A stretch of DNA of 64,000 bases, from the NCBI RefSeq assembly GCF_000003195.3, contig NC_012870.2, positions 45,853,246 through 45,917,245 on the forward strand, written 5' to 3'. The notes under the pieces were generated by a model. It saw only the letters and a program-made list of their open reading frames with translations, had not been told where the DNA came from and searched no databases. Source of the DNA: Sorghum bicolor. Lineage: Eukaryota > Streptophyta > Magnoliopsida > Poales > Poaceae. Positions 57,551 through 64,000 of this stretch are shown here, piece by piece. A program made the position numbers and the translations under genes. How positions within the stretch are numbered: position 1 is the first letter of the stretch; each line of letters starts with the position of its first letter.

Positions 57551-58751
57551 GGTAACGCAATTAGAAAATAATCCGCAAGCGCACGGATATCGGTGAGCAT
57601 TTCACCCGGGAGGTTATCCAGAGTATCGTATTTATATTTTTACCACTGGGAGAAGCGTGCATCTGACTAACCAAATCTATTGCTACTATCCCTTTAGGCT
57701 ACAAAGAATGTTTCTCGATGTGAGTGACGTATAATGAAGACTGCAACCGTAGTCTCGTTCTAACCTTGGTAAGGATGATCTACTGTTCTATTGGGGAAGC
57801 TTACGGAATCTAGACACCACAAAGGATGTTGGACCCGCACCTATAAACCCTATCGATCCTGCTAATGGGATATGGGCTACAAAGGTAACTCGGAAATGTC
57901 ACGTTCCTCGCTACTACCACGGTCCAGCTAGTCAGGGGATATCTATGAGTACCCTAGCCTAAACACCACGTTTACGCTAGCAATGATTACTCTAATACTC
58001 AACCGGAAGAGGATTAAAGTAAACTCATAAACCAAAGAACAATAAAACAAGAACTTACTAGAATTAGAAGTTGAATTACTGAAGAATCTTAGAAGCAAGC
58101 CTCGGGTTAGGAGACTTGATCCCGTAGGTACAACTCGGAGTAGACACCGACAGGCCGGCCTTCCTCCGATCTATACCTCCACTCTATCTCTCTCAATCTA
58201 GTAGAAACTAGAAGATCTATTTCTACTTACATTGGTTGCTAAGCCTAAAAAGAAATATTATTTAGAGAAGAGGTTTTCCTTCGAGGGCACCCCTCAATCT
58301 CTATGATAATTTCTTGTCTTCTCCAGGGGCCAGGGGGGTCTCCTTATATAGTCCTCCTCCTCTATGCGTTTTTGGGTCGATAGGCGAGGTGGTACTACAT
58401 TATCTTTGATCTATTAGGTCGGTGGAACGTCGTGTGCGAAGAGAGTCCCGAACAGGATCCAGCAGGGGGCGGGCGCCCTGGGCTTGGCCCCTTTCGGCCT
58501 TCGCTTTCTTCCCGTGGCTTCTGGAGTCTTCTAGATGGTAGAAAATTGCGTGGTGCGTGGATATCTCTATGTAATCCTGACATGTGGGCCTTTCTTCCTT
58601 ATTTCCTGATAACCCCCTGCAGAAAAATAGACAAACACCCAAACTCGTGGAATTCTATCAGATAAAACCCTAAGTCTGGGTGTTGGGTGTTAGATAAATC
58701 CTTTTCTTTATTTATTTGATGATTATATTTGGTACTTAAGGACCGTCAACA
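57551..58751 (-). repeat. Element I 3' LTR (outer end eroded)
   Basis: About 1.2 kb. The U3 part (element start TGTTGACGGTCCTTAAGTACC at 58751) matches A, C, D and H; the U5 part differs from all of them apart from GATCCGCAAGCGCACGGAT-like ends. Confidence 0.85.
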
Positions 58752-60938
58752 ACTCCCCCAAGCTTACCTCTTGCTCGTCCCTGAGCAAGGATGAACTCAA
58801 GAGTTTCTGCAGTGGTTTCATGTCTTAAAAGTACACACGCATTCAAGCGAGATCTCATCTCTGAGTTAGAATAAACTATTAAGACTTAAAACTTACTCAT
58901 TTTACCTTTCACCATGGGGCTTGTAACCATCACTTGTGTCTTGAGCAGTTAAAAGATAGAACGGTCAAGTCAAGCGCCATGTCTCTTATTCTCGGTCAGC
59001 TATAACTCTGGAGTTTTTGTAGATTTTCAAATAAAACTCAGAGATACCTTGTATGATTCTCTCAGATCTCTCTTTTGTGGTATTTCTGGATCCTTTCCAA
59101 GGCAGTAATGGTATATGCCTTCTCTCAAAGTATGTGGTATTTTTGGTATGAGGCATAGTGATATTGCCTTCTCTCTCACCCTAGTCTAATACGGTTTTGA
59201 TATCTGGAGCTCATAGGTGGGAGACAGCTAATACATACTTACAAGACATTTATTGCATAGTCAAACCATGGATCCAGAGAAACAAGTCAATAAGTCAAAT
59301 CAAGATATGCATGTGTGGCGAGTGAATGGTGTATGGTGATGATGGTGATAACAATGGTGAAAGTCTAATTCTACTTTTGCTCTTTTGAGGGGATACATAC
59401 CTTTCTTGCACTTTGAAGCTTTTTGGGGAGAATGAGATGCTCTATATTTTCTTTTTCTTTCCTCTCAGGTGGGTATCTTGTACCCCTAATTCTACTGTCG
59501 GACACTTGTCCATTTTTACCTCTCGTCTCACTTTTTTCTTTTCTTCGAGGTTCCGGGCACTTGCCCCTTTTTATTTCCTCGTATTATTTTTTTTCTCTTT
59601 TTTTTCTCTTCTTTTTTTAGAGCACTTATCTCCTGAAATAATGTAGCAAGTGGTAGTAACCAAAATAACTAGAGCATTTATTTCACAGGGATAGGAAAAT
59701 ATTTTTGGCTATTCTCTCCTGGATTAGGAGTAGAATGTTTTTGGGTGGTTCTGGAGATGGAAATGAGTGGATATATGTGGATGGTACTTCCAGAGTAGAA
59801 GTAGCATGTATGATTGAACGTGCAAGTGAATCTTGATTTTAACCGCATGACAAGCTCCTTAGGGTCTACACAGCTTGACCACACTCAATGCTCATAAGCA
59901 GTAAAAAGTAAATATATGGTTCACAGTCTAATAAGCATGTATATATGGTTGTGGTAGGAATTTAAACTCTCATCATACAGGAACTCATCATGCAATATTT
60001 TAAAGATTTTCAAAGATAAAATTCTCCAGAATTCTAGCATCTCTAGGAACAGATAAACAACAGCTCAACCTTCCCATATCATATCCGTTAACAACTTAGA
60101 CTTTAGATCAAGTACTCTTCCCACAAGTTCAGGTTTAGAGCAAATCTTACTCCATAACAGTCATGCCTAAACTTGAGAGAGATTTCATTTTTAAGAACTA
60201 GTCATGGCAGAGCAACTATTCATCATTTCCATGTGAGAGTTTATCATGAGGGTTCATAGCAAACTTTATTTATTTATTTATTTAGCAAACTAAGCAAAGA
60301 TATATATATATATATAAAAGCACAAAATCTTTATTTGGGTTCTCATGATTATGCATCTTTTATTATTTGAGTAAAGTATAAACGCGAGTAGAAACACTTA
60401 GTTGGATAAATGGGGGTGCTCTCCGCCAAGCTAGATTTTGACGTAATTTCTTCTCTTGTAGCTAGCAGGTGGTAGAGGTGTATTTGAAAGTCGGCAGCAC
60501 CGTGACAGCGATTAGGATGTCCTCCGTCTGCTAGTCTTTTTTGATCCTTGAATTCTGTGGAGCTCAAATAGACAACAAAGCTTTGTGGAACTGATTAGGT
60601 GTTAGTATAAATATCTAGCCTTTATCATGTTGAGCCTCCTCAATAAATGTTATTTATTTAGCAGGATCATGCTCTTATTATTTTTATATTTTTATTGTAA
60701 GATGAAAACATATTTATTTTATGCCACTACAGTGAATGTACTTATGGGTTTTATGCCATGAGCATACTCACATGGGGCTTACTATTTTTTTAACATTTTT
60801 ATTTTATTTTCGAGATGATATGAACCTGATTATCTAAGCAAACTATAATTGAATAATTGAAAGGAAAAGGATAACTACCAAGTTTACCTCTTGGCAAGGC
60901 GTTCGGTGTTTTTAAGTCCTCCGAACTGGACTCTTCGT
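58752..60938 (-). other. Element I 3' non-coding region
   Basis: PPT at 58752-58765, the GGACA..TGTCC block (59465-59530), a TATATA repeat (60300-60315), a PPT-like site with hairpin (60411-60432) and an AAGCCCCATGTGAGTATG block near 60765 (minus). No genes. Confidence 0.7.
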
Positions 60939-61560
60939 TTTTTTTCAGTCGTCCTGGGATTTGCTGGATGGCGTAATCGGTAGTTCCGGTGGCGCCTCCT
61001 CTTCGTGTATAACTATCTTCTCCCCCCCACACCTGACTCGGTGCTACGGTCTCCTCAGGACAGTTCTGTTCAAGCCATATGTCTTCAGACCATATCACTT
61101 CTCCTTCGTAGTCTACCCATCCGTCCTTGATGATTTGCCTCCTCTGGTTGTGGTTGCGTTATCTTCTTGTCCTGACCTACTTAGAGTCTTCAACTATATA
61201 GTTAGGGTCAGTAAAATAGCTACGTACCTTCTCAGAGGGGAAGTACATGTGGACTTCTATGGTTCCAATGTAGATGATTGCTTTGATAGTGTTGAGGAAC
61301 GGTCTTCCAAGGATGGTGGGTGGATCGTACTCGTCGTCTCCAATGTCAATGACCTGAATATCATCTGGAGCTGAATATATTTTGGGCTATAGGGGCATGG
61401 TTCCATGCAGGAGCTGATAAGTGACTGCGGTCATTCTGTTGTCGTCAGATCCGGTGTCGTAGAGTGTCTTCTAAAAAGAGTATCCATTGATTGTGCACTC
61501 GATGCTTGGAACACCAGGGTCGTCCTTATTGATCAGGAATGGCGAGTTGAGTCGACGATT
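60939..61560 (-). pseudogene. Retropepsin remnant in element I
   Basis: Minus strand, homologous to the second protease domain of H: YDTGSDD near 61460 (catalytic Asp kept), ILGRPFLNTIKAIIYIGT near 61300, then QIIKDGWVDYEGEVIWSED and NCPEETVAPSQVW near 61040. Stops after YSF, in MPL-stop-P and after DSK break it. The first protease domain of H is absent. Confidence 0.75.
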
Positions 61561-61599
61561 TGGACCTCCTCCGACAAGGATCCAATCGTTTTAAATCTT

Positions 61600-61790
61600 C
61601 TGGACAAGACTTCTCACCGTCTTCATCCTTTAGGTGCATCATTTGATTGGGTGTGGACCTTGACGTCTGCACCTCTTGATACGGAGTCACCCATGTTCTT
61701 CGTCTGCCCAGCAGTTCGAAGTGTGGTGTTAGCAGCATCCTACTCAGTGTGTTTGTACTCATAGATCCAAGTCCTTCACTTGGTGGAGTG
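61600..61790 (-). pseudogene. Conserved short reading frame (I)
   Basis: Minus-strand STNTLSRMLLTPHFELL, GRRRTWVTPYQEVQTSRS, matching C and D. Here it lies just upstream of the protease remnant, which suggests that it belongs between Gag and protease or to the Gag C-terminus. Function unknown. Confidence 0.5.
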
Positions 61791-63092
61791 TTTTGTTTGA
61801 AGTGTACCTATTCATAGAGACAAGGCAGAGATCAAGTGCATGGGCCCTGTTGGTGGAAAACACCAATAGAACCAAAAGTGTATTTGTTCTTCTCTAACCT
61901 TAAGCATAGTGACCAAGACAAAGTTGATGGATCATGAGTGTAGCATTTGTCACATCAGATGACTCAACCAAATGGAAAGATAATCTATCTATATTTATGT
62001 TTTGTTTATATCTTCCAAAGATTGAATGTGCAACATTTTAGCTTATATGATTAGGAGTGTGAGATCACGACGGTAGTACGTAAGAACAAAGATTAAAGGA
62101 TTAAACATGTTGAATTAATTGGGTTGATTAATTTGGAGCTACAAATCATACATGTTTGTCTCTTTATTTTATGTGAATGCTAGAATCAAGGAGAAACTTA
62201 TAAAAGCGATAGTCAAGTACTTTAGGATGTTACCTTAATTGAAGAGTGATGGTATAGTATCACCTTGTGGAAGCTTTCCTTTCTTAGCGGTTGTGCATCG
62301 TGTTTGTGGCACCCTCGATAGATCATCTCTTTATGATGAATGAGCTATGTCCTTCTTGTGTAAATTGTTAAACTTCATTGGTCTCCTTTATCTCCAATGA
62401 GTTTGTATCTCACGACTTCCCAGGTTGATATTGAAAGTTTTTCTGCAGGGGTTAGTCCAACAAAATATCCCATATCTACTATAGCATACTATCGGCTCAA
62501 AAATCAACCTAGACACCATGTCTAATTTGATTTAGGAGGGCATTTTAACCTAAGCACCATGCTTAATTTAAAAATCCTTTGGAAGTAAGATCATCATTCC
62601 TAAACTAAGCACCATGCTTGATTTAAGAGATAAATGATACTACTCCAAACCTAGACATATACTAAAGCAAATAAAGGTAGCATGAGAGCATTTATAGAGA
62701 TCTACTCAAGTGGAGGTGAAGTAGTGTAATTAGTATTTAACAAATTGAGCATGTCTCAAAGGTAAGGACAACCAACATAGCAACATGGCAAATGATGTTT
62801 TTATGTAAGGTATTTCCCCAAGCTTGAATTTTGCAAAATTCAAGTTTGGATGAATTTAATTCAATGTTGTATGATGGTTGGTTGGACATACCTTGTGCTT
62901 GTCATTCATCCGATCTTCTTGCTCCCATCTTGGAAAGGTTAGTGGCAAGAATACCCGAAGGAATATTTCTACAATTATCTTTATATGCTCAATACACAAG
63001 GCAATGTTGCAAATAATTAGAAGTTCATGTTACGATCTGATAAGTGCTTGTTTTAGGACACTAAGCTTGTCCCTGGGAAACCATCAATCAAC
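61791..63092 (-). other. Element I internal non-coding region
   Basis: AT-rich, no genes. Hairpin 61847-61869, and a local duplication of TAAGCACCATGCTT (62556 and 62608). PPT-like TTCCCCAAG (62812) adjoins the palindrome. Confidence 0.6.
62823..62844. repeat. 22-bp perfect palindrome, copy in I
   Basis: CTTGAATTTTG half-site with exact complement; flanks CCAAG and TTTGG extend it with one mismatch. Confidence 0.9.
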
Positions 63093-63845
63093 TCAACGAG
63101 ATCTGCAATATTTATTATAGACATATGCATCGACAACCGCTCTTTTAAAGTTTTTATAAATAGAAAAGAAGAGAGGGTTGGAGATCTCAAATGTGGTGAT
63201 AGCACATGGATTTTTAATGCCCTCTAGCCATTGATGTTGCTCTTCTCGATCCTCCTTGTGGTCTTGGTGACTCTTATGAATGGGATGTCTAGAGAGATTC
63301 ACAGGATCATCGGGAGGTTCAAGAGAAAGAGCATACTAGAAATTATTAAGCTCAAGGATGGGATGGATAGCCGAAGCATGGGATTGAAATGTTTGGAAAT
63401 CGGCTATTGAAACTTCCTTTCCTTGTCTGGGAGATGATTCCTTCTCTATCTCTAAAATTTTTCTATGAAGACTAGTACAAGAAGGATGTCCACGAATGAA
63501 GACATACCTTCCTTTACTAATAGATAAAGAAAGAAAGACTCTACCAAAGGTTATATGATTAAGACCAATGTGAAAATATCGAGAAAAAACATGGTCTTGT
63601 AGGGCCAGGTTTAAACCAGAATTTATAGAAAGATTAAAAGATTCCCTAGGTGTAGCTAAAAGTTCATTATCTTCTTGATTAAAAGATAGGACCTCGGCTA
63701 TAGAAAAGGGTTGGTTTTGACCTATTGCAATCAACTCCGGACACAGATCATAATTAAGGGCAGGACTTGTTGACTCCCATGGTCTATGGCTAGTCTCCGA
63801 AGGTGCAAAAAAATCAATAATAGGTATGGAATTTAAGTTATCCAT
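63093..63845 (-). pseudogene. Reduced gag of element I
   Basis: Minus strand, begins MDNLNSIPIIDFFAPSETSH at 63845, resembling the N-terminus of A's Gag (IYKFFAPKGE). The capsid core (YTHLREF...KLFPFSL) is absent; the text jumps to a Ser-rich part (EIEKESSPRQGKEVSIADFQ) like C's and, after a stop at 63336, the tail KNFKRAVVDAYVYNKYC. It is therefore an internally deleted Gag that cannot form capsids by itself. Confidence 0.8.
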
Positions 63846-63932
63846 AAAGATAAAAAGATAAAAGAATAAAAGTATAAAAGTATAATACAAGATAATAGCA
63901 AGACTTAAAGTTATCTCAGCAAACCGTCTTTC

Positions 63933-63950
63933 TCCCCGGCAACGGCGCCA
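63933..63950 (-). promoter_or_regulatory. Element I primer-binding site
   Basis: Element-strand TGGCGCCGTTGCCGGGGA, a perfect tRNA-Asp complement, 8 bp from the LTR. Confidence 0.87.
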
Positions 63951-63958
63951 GAAATGCT

Positions 63959-64000
63959 TGTTGATATTTGGTAACGCAATTAGAAAATGATCCGCAAGCG
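63959..64000 (-). repeat. Element I 5' LTR (first 42 bp in window)
   Basis: TGTTGATATTTGGTAACGC... identical in order to 57551 onward, cut by the window edge. Confidence 0.85.

Larger units (their letters stand above)
57551..64000 (-). mobile_element. Non-autonomous gypsy element I (runs off window)
   Basis: Minus-strand element: 3' LTR 57551-58751, PPT, non-coding DNA, protease remnant, conserved short frame, palindrome, reduced gag, tRNA-Asp PBS (63933-63950) and the first 42 bp of the 5' LTR at 63959. No RT or integrase. Confidence 0.87.

Overview
The window is repeat-dense plant nuclear DNA, almost certainly from a grass (Poaceae) and probably a panicoid. The evidence is an intron-containing GH5 beta-glucosidase gene with a fascin-like insert, Stowaway-type MITEs ending in CTCCCTCCGTCC, a CACTA transposase relic, and a large nest of LTR retrotransposons of the Athila, Tat and Copia lineages. 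There are no bacterial operons, CRISPR arrays, rRNA or tRNA genes. The species cannot be fixed from sequence alone.

Layout. (1) 1-3050: broken CACTA (En/Spm) transposase gene, + strand. (2) 3272-7610: one apparently intact host gene, eight exons, coding for a secreted GH5 beta-glucosidase/exo-beta-1,3-glucanase-like enzyme of about 516 residues, with three small MITE-like insertions in its introns. (3) 7738-9526: a scrap of Copia integrase, then a 189-bp tandem duplication, one copy of which holds a gypsy solo LTR (TSD CATAG). (4) 9527 to the window end: a nested retrotransposon pile. A minus-strand Copia element (B) is interrupted by a complete but decayed Athila-like element A (9932-18230, TSD CATGG) and again by a non-autonomous element C (from 19181). 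C is interrupted by non-autonomous element D (21651-30988, TSD CATAG), whose 3' LTR carries solo LTR E (29040-30315, TSD ATGAC). C is also interrupted by Tat element F (33921-41800, +), which abuts Tat element G (41801-52532, -), which abuts H (52533-57550, +; Gag plus two proteases, no RT), which abuts I (57551 to beyond 64000, -). The simplest reading is successive insertion B < C < F < G < H < I, with the missing right halves outside the window.

Functional relations. A is the only element with both the Athila-type LTR/PPT design and reverse transcriptase/integrase. C, D, H, I and E share its LTR start (TGTTGACGGTCC), PPT and tRNA-Asp-type PBS but keep no RT or integrase, so they look like parasites mobilised by A-like helpers. 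F and G are close relatives of each other with the second, archaeal-type RNase H typical of Tat. G also carries, convergent to pol, a multi-exon antisense gene with its own TATA box. That gene encodes a plant-mobile-domain (PMD) protein with a basic/proline-rich middle and coiled-coil tail.

Most notable: the spliced antisense PMD gene of G; paired stem-loops between pol and that gene; the tandem retropepsin module of H; a 22-bp perfect palindrome kept in three non-autonomous copies; and stop codons in F and G that are nearly all C-to-T changes.
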